Assembly: GCF_004123145.1 (NCBI RefSeq)
Contig: NZ_SDKC01000001.1
Location: 750,001-814,000 of the forward strand
Reading direction: 5' to 3'
Length of the DNA: 64,000 nt
Source: Blautia faecicola
GTDB taxonomy: Bacteria > Bacillota > Clostridia > Lachnospirales > Lachnospiraceae
Shown: positions 43,034 to 53,863 of the stretch, piece by piece
Layout: every line of letters begins with the position of its first letter
How positions within the stretch are numbered: position 1 is the stretch's first letter
The notes under the pieces: generated by a model
Told to the model about the DNA's origin: nothing
The model's input: the letters and a program-made list of their open reading frames with translations, nothing else
The model's database searches: none
Translations under genes and position numbers: made by a program

Positions 43034-45022
43034 ATGGATCATTTTGAATTAGTATCCGAATACAAACCAACCGGCGATCAGCCTGAAGCGATCAAAGAGC
43101 TGGTCGAAGGGTTCAAAGAAGGCAACCAGTGCCAGACGCTGCTTGGTGTCACAGGTTCCGGTAAGACATTTACGATGGCAAATGTCATTCAGCAGCTGAA
43201 TAAACCGACACTGATCATCGCACATAATAAAACATTAGCAGCGCAGTTATATGGAGAGTTTAAGGAGTTTTTCCCGAATAACGCAGTGGAATATTTTGTA
43301 TCCTACTACGATTACTATCAGCCCGAAGCCTACGTCCCGTCCACGGACACCTACATTGCCAAGGATTCCGCCATCAACGAAGAAATCGATAAGCTCCGTC
43401 TTTCCGCCACAGCAGCACTTTCCGAACGAAAAGATGTCATCATCGTATCGAGTGTTTCCTGTATCTATGGAATCGGTAGTCCAAAAGACTATCAGAACAT
43501 GATGATCTCTCTGCGTCCTGGAATGGAGAAAGACAGGGATGAGGTGCTGCGGAGTCTGATTGATATGCAGTATGACCGAAACGATATGGATTTTCACCGT
43601 GGAACCTTCCGGGTGCGAGGGGATGTGGTGGAGATTATTCCGGCATATGAATCGGATGTGGCGATCCGGGTGGAATTCTTCGGAGATGAGATTGACCGGA
43701 TCACGGAAGTGGATGTGCTGACCGGGGAGATCCGGAGAGAACTGAATCATATCGCCTTATATCCGGCGTCTCATTATGTTGTGCCGATGGAACGTATCCT
43801 GGAGGCCTCCAAGGCCATTGAAAAAGAAATGGAAGAACAGGTGGCGTATTTTAAAAGCGAAGACAAACTTCTCGAGGCACAGAGAATCAGCGAACGGACC
43901 AATTTTGATCTGGAAATGATGAAAGAGACAGGTTTTTGTTCCGGTATCGAGAACTATTCCCGGCATCTGGCAGGACTGAAACCGGGAGAGCCGCCGTATA
44001 CACTGATGGATTACTTCGGGGATGATTATCTGATCATGATCGATGAGTCCCATATTACAGTGCCACAGGTGCGAGGGATGTATTTTGGTGACCAGTCGAG
44101 AAAATCGACGCTGGTGGATTATGGATTCCGTCTTCCGTCGGCAAAAGATAACCGCCCGTTGAACTTTGAAGAATTTGAGGAGAGGATTGATCAGGTGCTT
44201 TTCGTGTCGGCAACGCCGGGACAGTATGAAAAAGATCACGAACTTCTTCGGGCAGAGCAGATCATCCGTCCGACCGGACTTCTGGATCCTTATGTGGAAG
44301 TGCGTCCGGTGGAGGGACAGATTGACGATCTGGTAGGGGAAGTCAACAAAGAGGTGGAAAAACACAATAAGATCCTGGTGACAACGCTTACCAAACGAAT
44401 GGCAGAGGAACTGACCGATTATATGAAAGATTTGGGTATCCGTGTCAAATACCTGCATTCCGATATTGATACGCTGGAACGTTCGGAGATCATCCGTGAT
44501 ATGCGTCTGGATGTCTTCGATGTATTGGTCGGCATCAACCTGCTTCGAGAAGGGCTGGATATCCCGGAGATCTCATTGGTAGCAATCCTGGATGCGGATA
44601 AAGAAGGATTCCTGCGATCGGAAACTTCTCTGATCCAGACGATCGGTCGCGCAGCCAGAAATGCAGAGGGACATGTCATCATGTATGCCGATGTGATCAC
44701 CGATTCCATGCGCCGTGCGATCGATGAGACGCTTCGGAGAAGAGAGCTACAGGAAGCATATAATAAGGAACACGGAATTACACCGAAGACGATCAAAAAG
44801 GCAGTCCGGGATCTGATCAGCATATCCAAAGAAGTGGCAAAGACGCAGAAGAAGCTGGAAAAAGATATGGAATCCATGAGCCGCAAGGAACTCGAAGAAC
44901 TGATCGGAAAAGTACAAAAACAGATGAAAGCGGCAGCAGCCGACCTGAACTTCGAGATGGCAGCCGAGCTGCGTGACCAGATGATTGAACTGAAGAAGAA
45001 TCTGGAAGAACTGGACAAGTAA
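43034..45022 (+). CDS. uvrB: excinuclease ABC subunit B
   Basis: The damage-verifying helicase of nucleotide excision repair, 662 residues. The Walker A motif is [10 protein letters not shown] at about 40, and the beta-hairpin that grips damaged DNA is [12 protein letters not shown]. The helicase DESH box and the motif VI region ([10 protein letters not shown]) are present, and a C-terminal UVR domain ([10 protein letters not shown]) binds UvrC. CAGGAG precedes the ATG. It marks the return to core genome right of the bla locus. uvrA is not in the window. Confidence 0.97.
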   Translation: MDHFELVSEYKPTGDQPEAIKELVEGFKEGNQCQTLLGVTGSGKTFTMANVIQQLNKPTLIIAHNKTLAAQLYGEFKEFFPNNAVEYFVSYYDYYQPEAYVPSTDTYIAKDSAINEEIDKLRLSATAALSERKDVIIVSSVSCIYGIGSPKDYQNMMISLRPGMEKDRDEVLRSLIDMQYDRNDMDFHRGTFRVRGDVVEIIPAYESDVAIRVEFFGDEIDRITEVDVLTGEIRRELNHIALYPASHYVVPMERILEASKAIEKEMEEQVAYFKSEDKLLEAQRISERTNFDLEMMKETGFCSGIENYSRHLAGLKPGEPPYTLMDYFGDDYLIMIDESHITVPQVRGMYFGDQSRKSTLVDYGFRLPSAKDNRPLNFEEFEERIDQVLFVSATPGQYEKDHELLRAEQIIRPTGLLDPYVEVRPVEGQIDDLVGEVNKEVEKHNKILVTTLTKRMAEELTDYMKDLGIRVKYLHSDIDTLERSEIIRDMRLDVFDVLVGINLLREGLDIPEISLVAILDADKEGFLRSETSLIQTIGRAARNAEGHVIMYADVITDSMRRAIDETLRRRELQEAYNKEHGITPKTIKKAVRDLISISKEVAKTQKKLEKDMESMSRKELEELIGKVQKQMKAAAADLNFEMAAELRDQMIELKKNLEELDK

Positions 45023-45049
45023 GAGTACGACTCAAAAATCTGTATTTAT

Positions 45050-45126
45050 ATAAAGAAAGAATTTTCTGGGAAAATATCCTCAAAATGTGTGAGAGGACAT
45101 TTTCGGCAGGAGATTCTTTCTTTTTA
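45050..45126 (+). terminator. terminator after uvrB
   Basis: AAAGAAAGAAT and ATTCTTTCTTT arms enclose an inner TCCTC/GAGGA hairpin, followed by TTATTTT. Confidence 0.65.
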
Positions 45127-45471
45127 TTTTACGCGAGCAACGAGCCAAAGTCCATGCTTGCATGAGACCTTGGCGACTGCCGTGATAACGAGAAAAATTC
45201 GTGAAGCGTATTTTTCTCGTTTACGCGAGCAACGAGTCAAAGACCTGGTTGTGTGAGAACACGGCGATTGTTGCGATAACGAGAAAAGTTTGCAAAGCAT
45301 AAAGTATATGTCATCTTACGTGAGTGAATAATGTGTCAAAACTATGCTTGTATGAGAACACAGAGGCTTCCAGAAAACGAAAGTAAGAGAAAAACACAGG
45401 AGAAAATTTCCAGCTTAAAACACCAATAAGAAAAGAAATCCAAGAAAAAACAAAAATTTTCAAAATACCCA
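45127..45471. repeat. tandem family A repeats between uvrB and hrcA
   Basis: Two clear copies begin at about 45131 and 45221 (TTTACGCGAGCAACGAG in both) and a degenerate third begins near 45314 (TTACGTGAGTGAATAATGTG). Each is followed by GATAACGAGAAAA and a GCGTA or GCATA end. The gap has no gene; the third part is AT-rich spacer before the hrcA promoter. Confidence 0.7.
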
Positions 45472-45500
45472 TTGACAAATAAAAGAGGCAGTGCTATCTT
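45472..45500 (+). promoter_or_regulatory. sigma-A promoter of heat-shock operon
   Basis: A consensus TTGACA at 45472-45477 and TATCTT at 45495-45500 with a 17-base spacer, just upstream of the CIRCE element. Confidence 0.8.
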
Positions 45501-45513
45501 TAAACCATAGATG

Positions 45514-45540
45514 TTAGCACTCCACTTAAACGAGTGCTAA
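45514..45540. promoter_or_regulatory. CIRCE operator for HrcA
   Basis: Exact consensus TTAGCACTC-N9-GAGTGCTAA. HrcA bound here shuts off the hrcA-grpE-dnaK operon until heat stress occupies GroEL. Confidence 0.97.
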
Positions 45541-45573
45541 CACAACAAAAAGACAAAGAAGGAGGCAGAGAAG

Positions 45574-46611
45574 ATGCAGGATTTGGATGAAAGAAAACGC
45601 AAGATTTTAAAAGCGATTATCCAGACCTATCTGGAAACTGGTGAGCCGGTTGGTTCGAGAACCATTTCCAAATACACAGATTTGAATCTGAGTTCTGCCA
45701 CCATTCGAAATGAGATGTCGGATCTGGAAGATCTGGGATACATCGTACAGCCTCACACCTCAGCGGGCAGGATTCCATCGGATCTCGGTTATCGGTTATA
45801 TGTCGATGAACTGATGAAAGAAAAAGATCAGGAAGTTTCCGAGATGAAGGAAATCATGATCGAGAAGACAGACCGGATGGAACGGGTGCTCAAACAGGTG
45901 GTCAAGGTGCTTGCATCCAATACGAATTATGCGACGCTCATTACCGGTCCTACCTATCATCACAACAAAGTAAAGTTCATTCAGTTATCCAAGCTGAACG
46001 AAGAACAGCTTCTGGCGGTGATCGTTGTGGAAGGCAACCTGGTAAAGAACCAGATCGTGAATCTGGATGAGACGATCGATGATGAACAGATCCTGAAACT
46101 GAACCTGTTATTGAACACACAGCTGAATGGCCTGACGATCGAAGAGATCAGTCTTGGCATGATCACGAAGCTGAAAGAACAGGCAGGTGTCCACAGCGGC
46201 GTGGTAAGTACCGTATTAGATGCGGTGGCAGATGCCATTGCAGTGGACGATGAGGAAGTTCCGATATATACAAGCGGAGCGACCAACATCTTCAAGTATC
46301 CGGAACTGGCAGACAGCAGTAAAGCCAGCGAGCTGATATCCGCATTTGAGGATAAGCAGGAACTGGTTGAGATGATTAAAGATACCGTTTCTGATTCCGG
46401 AGAGAATACAGGAATTCAGGTATATATAGGAAATGAAAGCCCGATACAGACCATGAAAGACTGCAGCGTAGTTACCGCATCGTATGATCTGGGAGAGGGA
46501 ATGAAAGGAACGATAGGAATTATCGGACCGAAGCGAATGGATTATGAAAATGTAGTAGATAATCTGAAAACATTGAAAGTCCAGTTGGACAACATATTCA
46601 AAAAGCCGTAG
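45574..46611 (+). CDS. hrcA: heat-inducible transcription repressor HrcA
   Basis: Repressor of class I heat-shock genes, 345 residues. It has the winged-helix start LDERKRKILKAIIQTYLETG and EPVGSRTISK, then SSATIRNEMSDLEDLGYI and QPHTSAGRIPSDLGYR, all near-invariant in HrcA. The GAF-like dimerisation part follows. AAGGAGG precedes the ATG. It is the first gene of the CIRCE-controlled operon and so represses itself. GroEL is needed to keep it folded; groEL is not in the window. Confidence 0.97.
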   Translation: MQDLDERKRKILKAIIQTYLETGEPVGSRTISKYTDLNLSSATIRNEMSDLEDLGYIVQPHTSAGRIPSDLGYRLYVDELMKEKDQEVSEMKEIMIEKTDRMERVLKQVVKVLASNTNYATLITGPTYHHNKVKFIQLSKLNEEQLLAVIVVEGNLVKNQIVNLDETIDDEQILKLNLLLNTQLNGLTIEEISLGMITKLKEQAGVHSGVVSTVLDAVADAIAVDDEEVPIYTSGATNIFKYPELADSSKASELISAFEDKQELVEMIKDTVSDSGENTGIQVYIGNESPIQTMKDCSVVTASYDLGEGMKGTIGIIGPKRMDYENVVDNLKTLKVQLDNIFKKP

Positions 46612-46629
46612 AAAGGTGGAATGTGAGAG

Positions 46630-47232
46630 ATGACAGAAGAAAATAAAACGACTGCTGAGGAGACAGCCGAAGAGGTAAAAGAAACCGAGGCAGCTGAAGA
46701 CGAAGTCACCGAAGCAACTCCTGAAACTCAGGCAGGAAGCGAAGAAGTGGAAGAGACCAAAGAGAAAAAACTTTTTGGAAAAAAGAAAAAAGATAAAAAA
46801 GATGAAAAAGATGAAAAAATCGAAGAACTGACCGATCGCGTAAAACGCCAGATGGCCGAGTTCGAAAACTTCAGAAAACGTACCGAAAAAGAAAAAGCAG
46901 GTATGTATGCTGTGGGAGCCAAGGATGTGATCGAGAAGATCCTTCCGGTAGTCGATAACTTTGAAAGAGGTCTGGATGTCGCAGAAGACAAAGAAGATCC
47001 TTTCGTACAGGGAATGGAAAAAATCTACAAACAGTTCCTCACCGCACTGGATGGCATGGGAGTAAAAGCCATTGAAGCTGTAGGAAATGAATTCAATCCG
47101 GATTTTCACAATGCAGTGATGCATGTGGAAGATGAAACAGTCGGAGAGAACATCGTAGTAGAAGAGTTCCAGAAGGGTTACATGTACAAAGACAGTGTAG
47201 TCCGCCACAGCATGGTAAAAGTAGCCAACTAA
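46630..47232 (+). CDS. grpE: nucleotide exchange factor GrpE
   Basis: Co-chaperone of 200 residues that releases ADP from DnaK. The first 65 residues are a Glu/Lys-rich disordered tail. A long coiled coil follows (RVKRQMAEFENFRKRTEKEK), then the beta domain with GVKAIEAVGNEFNPDFHNAV, the GrpE signature. It lies 18 bases after hrcA and 50 before dnaK. Confidence 0.97.
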   Translation: MTEENKTTAEETAEEVKETEAAEDEVTEATPETQAGSEEVEETKEKKLFGKKKKDKKDEKDEKIEELTDRVKRQMAEFENFRKRTEKEKAGMYAVGAKDVIEKILPVVDNFERGLDVAEDKEDPFVQGMEKIYKQFLTALDGMGVKAIEAVGNEFNPDFHNAVMHVEDETVGENIVVEEFQKGYMYKDSVVRHSMVKVAN

Positions 47233-47282
47233 CAATTATCAGAATATAGATTAAGATTATAATTCATGAGGAGGAAACAGTC

Positions 47283-49169
47283 ATGGGAAAAATCATTGGT
47301 ATTGACTTAGGAACAACAAACAGCTGTGTAGCTGTTATGGAAGGTGGAAAACCAACCGTTATCACAAATGCAGAAGGAGCAAGAACAACACCATCTGTAG
47401 TAGCATTTACAAAAACAGGAGAAAGACTGGTAGGTGAACCTGCAAAACGTCAGGCAGTAACCAACGCAGATAAAACAGTTTCTTCTATTAAAAGACATAT
47501 GGGTACTGACTACAAAGTAACCATCGATGACAAAAAATATTCTCCACAGGAGATTTCCGCTATGATCCTGCAGAAGATGAAATCCGATGCAGAAAACTAC
47601 CTGGGTGAAAAAGTAACAGAGGCAGTTATCACTGTTCCGGCTTACTTTAACGATGCACAGCGTCAGGCAACCAAAGATGCAGGTAAGATCGCAGGTCTGG
47701 ATGTAAAACGTATCATCAACGAGCCTACAGCAGCAGCTCTGGCATATGGTCTGGACAACGAACAGGAACAGAAGATCATGGTATACGACTTAGGTGGTGG
47801 TACATTTGATGTATCTATCATCGAGATCGGTGATGGCGTTATCGAAGTTCTGTCTACCGCAGGTAACAACCGTCTGGGTGGTGATGACTTCGACCAGAAA
47901 GTAGCAGATTACATGCTGGCAGAGTTCAAGAGAACAGAAGGTGTAGACCTGTCTCAGGATAAGATGGCTCTGCAGAGAATCAAAGAAGCAGCAGAGAAAG
48001 CGAAAAAAGAACTTTCTTCTTCTACAACAACCAACATCAACCTGCCATTCATCACAGCTACAGCAGAAGGTCCGAAACACTTCGATATGAACCTGACAAA
48101 AGCAAAATTCGATGAACTGACACATGATCTGGTAGAACTGACAGCAGAACCTGTAAGAAGAGCACTGTCAGATGCAGGACTGACCGCTTCTGAACTGAGC
48201 AAAGTCCTTCTGGTTGGTGGTTCTACACGTATCCCGGCTGTACAGGATAAAGTAAAACAGCTGACAGGACATGAACCAAGCAAGAGCCTGAACCCGGATG
48301 AGTGCGTAGCTCTGGGAGCTTCCGTACAGGGTGGTAAACTGGCAGGCGATGCCGGTGCCGGCGATATCCTGCTTCTGGATGTAACTCCACTGTCACTGTC
48401 TATCGAGACAATGGGTGGTATCGCAACCAGACTGATCGAGAGAAATACAACCATCCCGACCAAGAAGAGCCAGATCTTCTCCACAGCAGCAGATAACCAG
48501 ACAGCCGTAGACATCAACGTCGTACAGGGTGAGAGACAGTTTGCGAAAGACAACAAATCTCTTGGACAGTTCCGTCTGGATGGTATCCCGCCAGCAAGAA
48601 GAGGTGTTCCGCAGATCGAAGTAACTTTTGATATTGATGCCAACGGTATCGTAAATGTATCTGCAAAAGACCTGGGAACAGGAAAAGAACAGCACATTAC
48701 TATCACAGCTGGTTCCAATATGTCTGATTCCGATATCGACAAAGCAGTAAAAGAAGCTGCTGAGTACGAAGCACAGGATAAGAAGAGAAAAGAAGCTATC
48801 GATACAAGAAACGATGCAGACGCTATGGTATTCCAGACAGAGAAAGCCATCGAAGAAGTAGGTGACAAACTGGATGCCAACGATAAGACAGCAGTAGAAG
48901 CTGATCTGGCAGCTCTGAAAGATCTGATTGCAAAGGCTCCTGTAGATAACATGACAGATGAGCAAGTTGCAGAGATCAAAGCTGCAAAAGAAAAACTGAT
49001 GGAAAGCGCACAGAAACTGTTCGCAAAAGTATACGAGCAGGCACAGGGAGCAGCAGGTGCTCAGGGTGCAGGTCCGGACATGAACGGTGCAGCAGGCGGT
49101 GCTTCTCAGGGATCCAGCGAAGCAGGCTACGGCGATGATGTCGTAGACGCTGACTACAAAGAAGTTTAA
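47283..49169 (+). CDS. dnaK: molecular chaperone DnaK (Hsp70)
   Basis: The main Hsp70 chaperone, 628 residues. The ATPase domain begins [17 protein letters not shown] and carries the second signature [15 protein letters not shown] and the third [14 protein letters not shown]. The linker [14 protein letters not shown] leads into the peptide-binding domain, and the C-terminal tail is Gly/Ala-rich, ending [17 protein letters not shown] precedes the ATG. The codon usage is that of a strongly expressed gene. Confidence 0.98.
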   Translation: MGKIIGIDLGTTNSCVAVMEGGKPTVITNAEGARTTPSVVAFTKTGERLVGEPAKRQAVTNADKTVSSIKRHMGTDYKVTIDDKKYSPQEISAMILQKMKSDAENYLGEKVTEAVITVPAYFNDAQRQATKDAGKIAGLDVKRIINEPTAAALAYGLDNEQEQKIMVYDLGGGTFDVSIIEIGDGVIEVLSTAGNNRLGGDDFDQKVADYMLAEFKRTEGVDLSQDKMALQRIKEAAEKAKKELSSSTTTNINLPFITATAEGPKHFDMNLTKAKFDELTHDLVELTAEPVRRALSDAGLTASELSKVLLVGGSTRIPAVQDKVKQLTGHEPSKSLNPDECVALGASVQGGKLAGDAGAGDILLLDVTPLSLSIETMGGIATRLIERNTTIPTKKSQIFSTAADNQTAVDINVVQGERQFAKDNKSLGQFRLDGIPPARRGVPQIEVTFDIDANGIVNVSAKDLGTGKEQHITITAGSNMSDSDIDKAVKEAAEYEAQDKKRKEAIDTRNDADAMVFQTEKAIEEVGDKLDANDKTAVEADLAALKDLIAKAPVDNMTDEQVAEIKAAKEKLMESAQKLFAKVYEQAQGAAGAQGAGPDMNGAAGGASQGSSEAGYGDDVVDADYKEV

Positions 49170-49538
49170 TAAAGCGAATAAAAATGCTTACCAAACGGTT
49201 GCAAAACTCATGTAAGTAAGTTCAGGGGACGGGGATACCGGAAGGATCACCGTCCCCATAATGTGATGATACCAGGGTTAAAAGGTCGGAAATCTGACGC
49301 AAGCTTGCTTGCAGGAAGATTTCTGAACTTTTAACCCGCCAAAAACATGAGTAAGTAGCTATTTTTCGAAGAAAAATGAGCGGATTACGAATGTTTTTGA
49401 GGATTGTGAGAGTACGAAGTACGGAACAATCCGGTATCAAAGGGGTCAAAATATTTTTTGACCCCAACATCATTTAGTTTGATAATTCCGCAGTTGTATC
49501 CCCCAGGGGTACGAGGCGTTTCGATAAGGTGAAAGAAA
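49170..49538. repeat. family C element, long structured copy between dnaK and dnaJ
   Basis: This 369-base gap holds several inverted repeats in a row. GGGGACGG/CCGTCCCC is at 49225-49257. A long stem GGGTTAAAAG.../...CTTTTAACCC with AGATTTC/GAAATCT continuation is at about 49276-49341. An AAAAACAT/ATGTTTTT stem encloses a TTTTTC/GAAAAA hairpin at about 49345-49398, then GGATTG/CAATCC near 49402-49433, and GGGGTCAAAA/TTTTTGACCCC at 49442-49465. Parts recur at 5550-5630 and 11550-11590. The first hairpin may be the dnaK terminator. No gene was seen. Confidence 0.7.
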
Positions 49539-50699
49539 ATGGCAGAGAAAAGAGATTATTATGAGGTTCTGGGTGTAGAGCGCGGAGCTGATGATGCGAC
49601 CTTGAAAAAAGCATACCGGAAACTGGCGAAAAAATATCATCCGGATATGAACCCAGGGGATAAAGAAGCAGAAGCAAAATTCAAAGAGGCGACAGAGGCG
49701 TACAGCGTACTGAGCGATCCGGAAAAGAGAAGAACATACGACCAGTACGGTCATGCAGCATTTGAAAATGGTGGAGCCGGTCAGGGTGGCGGTTTCGGTG
49801 GATTCGACTTTAACGGCGCAGATATGGGCGATATCTTCGGCGATATTTTCGGGGATCTGTTCGGCGGCGGAAGAAGCCGCAGAGCGAACAACGGTCCGAT
49901 GCGTGGAGCAAACCTGCGTGCGGTTGTTCATATTACTTTCCAGGAAGCAGTTTTCGGCTGCGAAAAAGAACTGGAACTGACACTGAAAGATACCTGTACC
50001 AAATGTAACGGAACCGGTGCAAAACCGGGTACTTCTCCGGAAACCTGTAGCAAATGTCATGGAACCGGTCAGGTAACCTATACACAGCAGTCCATGTTCG
50101 GTATGGTACGAAACGTACAGACCTGTCCGGACTGTGGAGGAACCGGTAAGATCATCAAAGACAAATGCCCGGATTGCCGTGGAACCGGATTTACCGCAAG
50201 CAGAAAGAAGATCCAGGTATCTATTCCGGCAGGTATCGACGATGGACAGAGCATCCGTATTCGTGAAAAAGGAGAACCGGGAACCAATGGCGGACCGAGA
50301 GGCGATCTGCTGGTAGAAGTACAGGTAGCCCGTCATCCGATCTTCCAGAGACAGGATATGAATATCTTCTCCACAGCACCGATCACCTATGCACAGGCTG
50401 CACTGGGTGGTAAGATCCGCATCAACACGGTAGACGGTGAAGTAGAGTACGAAGTAAAACCCGGTACACAGACCGATACCAAGATCCGTCTGCGCGGAAA
50501 AGGTGTACCGTCACTGAGAAACAAAAATGTTCGTGGTGATCAGTATGTCACCCTGGTTGTCCAGGTACCGACCAAACTTTCCGAGGAAGCCAAAGATGCA
50601 CTTCGTGCTTTCGACGCAGCATGCCAGGGAAAACCGGCACCGGAGAAAGAAAAGAAAAAACGCTTCATGGATAAACTGAAAGAAACCTTTGAGGATTAG
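49539..50699 (+). CDS. dnaJ: molecular chaperone DnaJ (Hsp40)
   Basis: DnaK partner of 386 residues. The J domain has the catalytic HPD in [18 protein letters not shown], followed by a Gly/Phe-rich linker. Four CxxCxGxG zinc-binding repeats are [24 protein letters not shown] and CPDCRGTG. The C-terminal substrate-binding domain is complete. A 369-base structured gap separates it from dnaK, so it may be transcribed or processed separately. GGTGAAAG precedes the ATG. Confidence 0.97.
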   Translation: MAEKRDYYEVLGVERGADDATLKKAYRKLAKKYHPDMNPGDKEAEAKFKEATEAYSVLSDPEKRRTYDQYGHAAFENGGAGQGGGFGGFDFNGADMGDIFGDIFGDLFGGGRSRRANNGPMRGANLRAVVHITFQEAVFGCEKELELTLKDTCTKCNGTGAKPGTSPETCSKCHGTGQVTYTQQSMFGMVRNVQTCPDCGGTGKIIKDKCPDCRGTGFTASRKKIQVSIPAGIDDGQSIRIREKGEPGTNGGPRGDLLVEVQVARHPIFQRQDMNIFSTAPITYAQAALGGKIRINTVDGEVEYEVKPGTQTDTKIRLRGKGVPSLRNKNVRGDQYVTLVVQVPTKLSEEAKDALRAFDAACQGKPAPEKEKKKRFMDKLKETFED

Positions 50700-50806
50700 T
50701 AACTATTCAGTAAGGAATATTTGTAACTGTGAAGGAACTGAACAGTTACGAAGATTAGAAATAACAGACTGTACGACAGAAAATAAAAAAGAGTCAGACA
50801 GTTACA

Positions 50807-50876
50807 GGCAAAAGAGACTGTCCGGAAAACAGAAATAGTTTCCGGGCAATCTCTTTTGTTGCTTTTTCGGACAGAA
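50807..50876 (+). terminator. terminator after dnaJ
   Basis: GCAAAAGAGA...CCGGAAA pairs with TTTCCGGGCAATCTCTTTTGTTGC, a long imperfect stem followed by TTTTTC. Confidence 0.7.
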
Positions 50877-50935
50877 TCTAGTATAGTTATCATAGCTATG
50901 CACTTGTGTACTTGTACAGAAAGGTGAGAAATACT

Positions 50936-51925
50936 ATGAAATGGAAAAAATTTAAAATAAAAACAGTGACAGATGCAGAAGATATTATCATCAGTACGTT
51001 ATATGATATCGGACTGGAAGGCGCACAGATTGAAGACAAAGTGCCGCTGACTGCGATGGAAAAAGAGCAGATGTTTGTAGACATCCTGCCGGACGGACCG
51101 GAAGATGACGGAATCGCTTACTTAAGTTTCTTTGTGGAAGAGGCAGAAGACGGAACCCTTACGGTAAATGGCGAGGAGAAAACAGAAGAAGAGATTCTTT
51201 CTCAGGTAAAAGAAGAACTGGAATCCCTGCGGATGTTCTGTGAGATCGGCGAGGGCAGTATTGCCGTGGATGAGACGGAAGATATCGACTGGATCAACAA
51301 CTGGAAAAAATACTTCAAACAGTTTTATGTGGATGACATTCTGATCATTCCTTCCTGGGAAGAAGTCAAAGAAGAAGACAAAGACAAGATGATCATCCAT
51401 ATCGATCCGGGAACAGCATTTGGAACCGGTATGCATGAGACCACACAGCTGTGTATCCGCCAGCTGAAAAAATACGTGACACCGGAGACCGAACTTCTCG
51501 ATGTGGGAACCGGAAGCGGTATTCTGTCGATCATTGCACTGAAAATGGGTGCAAAACACGCAGTCGGAACCGATCTGGATCCATGTGCGGTACCGGCAGT
51601 GGAAGAAAATAAAGAAGTAAACGGAATCATTCCGGAAAGCTTCGACATGATGATCGGAAATATCATCGATGACAAAGAAGTACAGGATAAAGTCGGATAC
51701 GGATGCTACGATATCGTAGTGGCAAATATTTTGGCAGATGTTTTGGTACCGCTGACACCGGTCATTGTTAACCAGATGAAACCGGGCGCAGTATATATTA
51801 CCTCCGGTATCATCGATGACAAAGAACCGACCGTAGTAGATGCCGTGAAAGCAGCCGGTCTGGAGATTCTGGAAGTGACATATCAGGGCGAGTGGGTATC
51901 CGTAACCGCAAGAAAGCAGGCGTAA
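50936..51925 (+). CDS. prmA: ribosomal protein L11 methyltransferase
   Basis: S-adenosylmethionine-dependent enzyme of 329 residues that trimethylates ribosomal protein L11. The SAM-binding motif is LLDVGTGSGILSI, preceded by DPGTAFGTGMHETTQLCI, the PrmA hallmark. AAAGGTGAG precedes the ATG at 50936; an earlier frame start at 50906 lacks a ribosome binding site. The position after dnaJ and before rsmE is conserved in many Firmicutes. Confidence 0.96.
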   Translation: MKWKKFKIKTVTDAEDIIISTLYDIGLEGAQIEDKVPLTAMEKEQMFVDILPDGPEDDGIAYLSFFVEEAEDGTLTVNGEEKTEEEILSQVKEELESLRMFCEIGEGSIAVDETEDIDWINNWKKYFKQFYVDDILIIPSWEEVKEEDKDKMIIHIDPGTAFGTGMHETTQLCIRQLKKYVTPETELLDVGTGSGILSIIALKMGAKHAVGTDLDPCAVPAVEENKEVNGIIPESFDMMIGNIIDDKEVQDKVGYGCYDIVVANILADVLVPLTPVIVNQMKPGAVYITSGIIDDKEPTVVDAVKAAGLEILEVTYQGEWVSVTARKQA

Positions 51926-51926
51926 G

Positions 51927-52676
51927 ATGTATCGTTTTTTTGTAAAACCGGAACAGATTGATATGGAAGAAAAAAAGGTGCATATCACAGGCAGTGATGT
52001 GAACCATATAAAAAATGTGCTTCGGATGCGTCAGGGAGAAACCATCCTGATCAGCGCAGGGGATAATCTGGAATATACCTGTCTGGTCGGCGAGATGGAA
52101 GCGGAAGAAGTGATCGCAGATATCAGCTATGTGCAGGAAGTAGGCATGGAGCTGCCGTCAAAGATTTATCTGTTTCAGGGACTTCCAAAGAGTGACAAGA
52201 TGGAGATGATCATTCAGAAAGCGGTGGAACTCGGCGTTTATGAAGTGATTCCGGTGAGCACTGCACGGGCGGTAGTAAAACTGGATGCCAAAAAAGAAGC
52301 ATCCAAACAGAAACGGTGGCAGACGATCGCAGAAAGCGCTGCAAAACAGTCCAAACGAATGGTGATTCCACAGATTCATTCTGTGATGAAGTTTTCAGAG
52401 GCAGTGAACTACGCCGGAGAGCTGGATATCCGGTTTATTCCGTATGAACTTGCCGAAGATATGGCGCATACGAAAAAACTGTTTGAACAGATCGAACCGG
52501 GACAGTCCATCGGTATCTTTATCGGACCGGAAGGTGGATTTACACCGGAAGAGATTGAACTTGCCATGGCACATCAGGTACAGCCGATCACACTGGGAAA
52601 ACGGATTTTGCGGACAGAGACAGCAGGAATGACGGTACTCTCGATCCTGATGTTTTTGCTGGAAGGAAAGGAATAA
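51927..52676 (+). CDS. rsmE: 16S rRNA m3U1498 methyltransferase
   Basis: SPOUT-family methyltransferase of 249 residues that modifies U1498 of 16S rRNA. An N-terminal PUA-like domain (HIKNVLRMRQGETILIS) is followed by the SPOUT knot with IGIFIGPEGGFTPEEIE and LGKRILRTETA, the SAM-binding loops. The gene starts one base after the prmA stop, so the two are coupled. Confidence 0.96.
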   Translation: MYRFFVKPEQIDMEEKKVHITGSDVNHIKNVLRMRQGETILISAGDNLEYTCLVGEMEAEEVIADISYVQEVGMELPSKIYLFQGLPKSDKMEMIIQKAVELGVYEVIPVSTARAVVKLDAKKEASKQKRWQTIAESAAKQSKRMVIPQIHSVMKFSEAVNYAGELDIRFIPYELAEDMAHTKKLFEQIEPGQSIGIFIGPEGGFTPEEIELAMAHQVQPITLGKRILRTETAGMTVLSILMFLLEGKE

Positions 52677-52679
52677 CAA

Positions 52680-53834
52680 GTGGAAGCATATTTAGATAAT
52701 TCAGCCACAACCCGCTGTTATGCAGAGGTGAAGGATATTGTCGTAAAGACTATGATGGATGACTATGGCAATCCTTCCGCCATGCATCAGAAGGGTGTGG
52801 AGAGTGAACGATACGTGAAAGAAGCGGCAGGACAGATCGCGGCTACGTTAAAAGTACAGGAAAAAGAAATTTATTTTACCTCCGGTGGAACCGAGTCCAA
52901 CAACTGGGCACTGATCGGAACAGCACTGGCAAACAGACGGCAGGGGAATCATATCATTATCAGTAGCATTGAACATCCGGCAGTATCCGCCCCGGCGGAA
53001 TTTCTGGAAAGCCAGGGATTTGAAGTGACGAGACTGGGTGTCAATGCACAGGGACAGATTTCTCTGGAAGAACTGAAAGAAGCGATCCGTCCGGAGACGG
53101 TTCTGGTATCGGTGATGTTTGTGAATAACGAAATCGGAGCGGTAGAGCCGATTGCAGAGATCGGGGAACTGATCAAACAGGTGAATCCGAAGACGTATTT
53201 TCATGTAGATGCGATTCAGGCATATGGAAAATTCCGGATTCTTCCGAAAAAAATGCATATCGATATGCTTTCCGCGAGCGGACATAAGATTCACGGACCG
53301 AAAGGAACCGGATTCTTATATATCAGTGAAAAAATGAAAATTGTCCCGATCATCTACGGAGGTGGTCAGCAGAAAGGCATGCGCTCCGGCACGGACAATG
53401 TGCCGGGAATCGCAGGACTGGGACTGGCTTCTAAAATGGTCTATGATCATCTGGAAGAAAATGTAAATCATATGTATGATCTTCGCGCGTATTTTGTCGG
53501 AGAACTCGAAAAGATGGATCAGGTTGTGGTTCATGGTCCGCACGGGGAAGCGGCTGCGCCGCAGATCGTAAGTGCTGCATTTGTGGGTGTGCGAAGCGAA
53601 GTGTTATTACATACCCTGGAAGAAAGAGACATCTATGTGTCAGCGGGAAGTGCCTGCTCCACACATAAAAGAAGCGGAAGCCCGACGCTGACAGCCATCG
53701 GACTGCCGAAGAATCAGATGGAAGCAACCGTACGGTTCAGTTTCTGTGAGACAACCACAAAAGAAGAACTGGACTATACGTTACAGGTGTTAAATGAAGT
53801 AGTACCGATGCTGCGCCGGTATGCAAGACATTAA
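52680..53834 (+). CDS. cysteine desulfurase (NifS/IscS type)
   Basis: PLP enzyme of 384 residues that takes sulfur from cysteine. The N-terminal YLDNSATT, the PLP-lysine segment SASGHKIHGPKG and the catalytic-cysteine loop SAGSACSTHKRSGS are complete. It starts with GTG at 52680, three bases after rsmE, with GGAAAGGAAT upstream. The gene lies just before thiI, so this copy most likely supplies sulfur for tRNA 4-thiouridine, as in the NifZ-ThiI pair of Bacillus. Confidence 0.93.
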   Translation: MEAYLDNSATTRCYAEVKDIVVKTMMDDYGNPSAMHQKGVESERYVKEAAGQIAATLKVQEKEIYFTSGGTESNNWALIGTALANRRQGNHIIISSIEHPAVSAPAEFLESQGFEVTRLGVNAQGQISLEELKEAIRPETVLVSVMFVNNEIGAVEPIAEIGELIKQVNPKTYFHVDAIQAYGKFRILPKKMHIDMLSASGHKIHGPKGTGFLYISEKMKIVPIIYGGGQQKGMRSGTDNVPGIAGLGLASKMVYDHLEENVNHMYDLRAYFVGELEKMDQVVVHGPHGEAAAPQIVSAAFVGVRSEVLLHTLEERDIYVSAGSACSTHKRSGSPTLTAIGLPKNQMEATVRFSFCETTTKEELDYTLQVLNEVVPMLRRYARH

Positions 53835-53863
53835 GCGCAGGAAGGAACAGAAGGAGAAAAGAG

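Noticed and set aside
45127-45471. Possible CRISPR array upstream of hrcA
   Set aside because: Repeats are about 60-90 bases, diverged and only two or three in number, with no spacer pattern and no cas genes.
46216-47235. 339-codon reverse frame across hrcA and grpE
   Set aside because: Composition is Phe/Cys/His-rich, as expected from antisense of Glu/Lys-rich grpE; not a gene.
47954-48979. 341-codon reverse frame across dnaK
   Set aside because: It mirrors the codon pattern of the strongly biased dnaK gene on the other strand, has no ribosome binding site and no recognisable domain.
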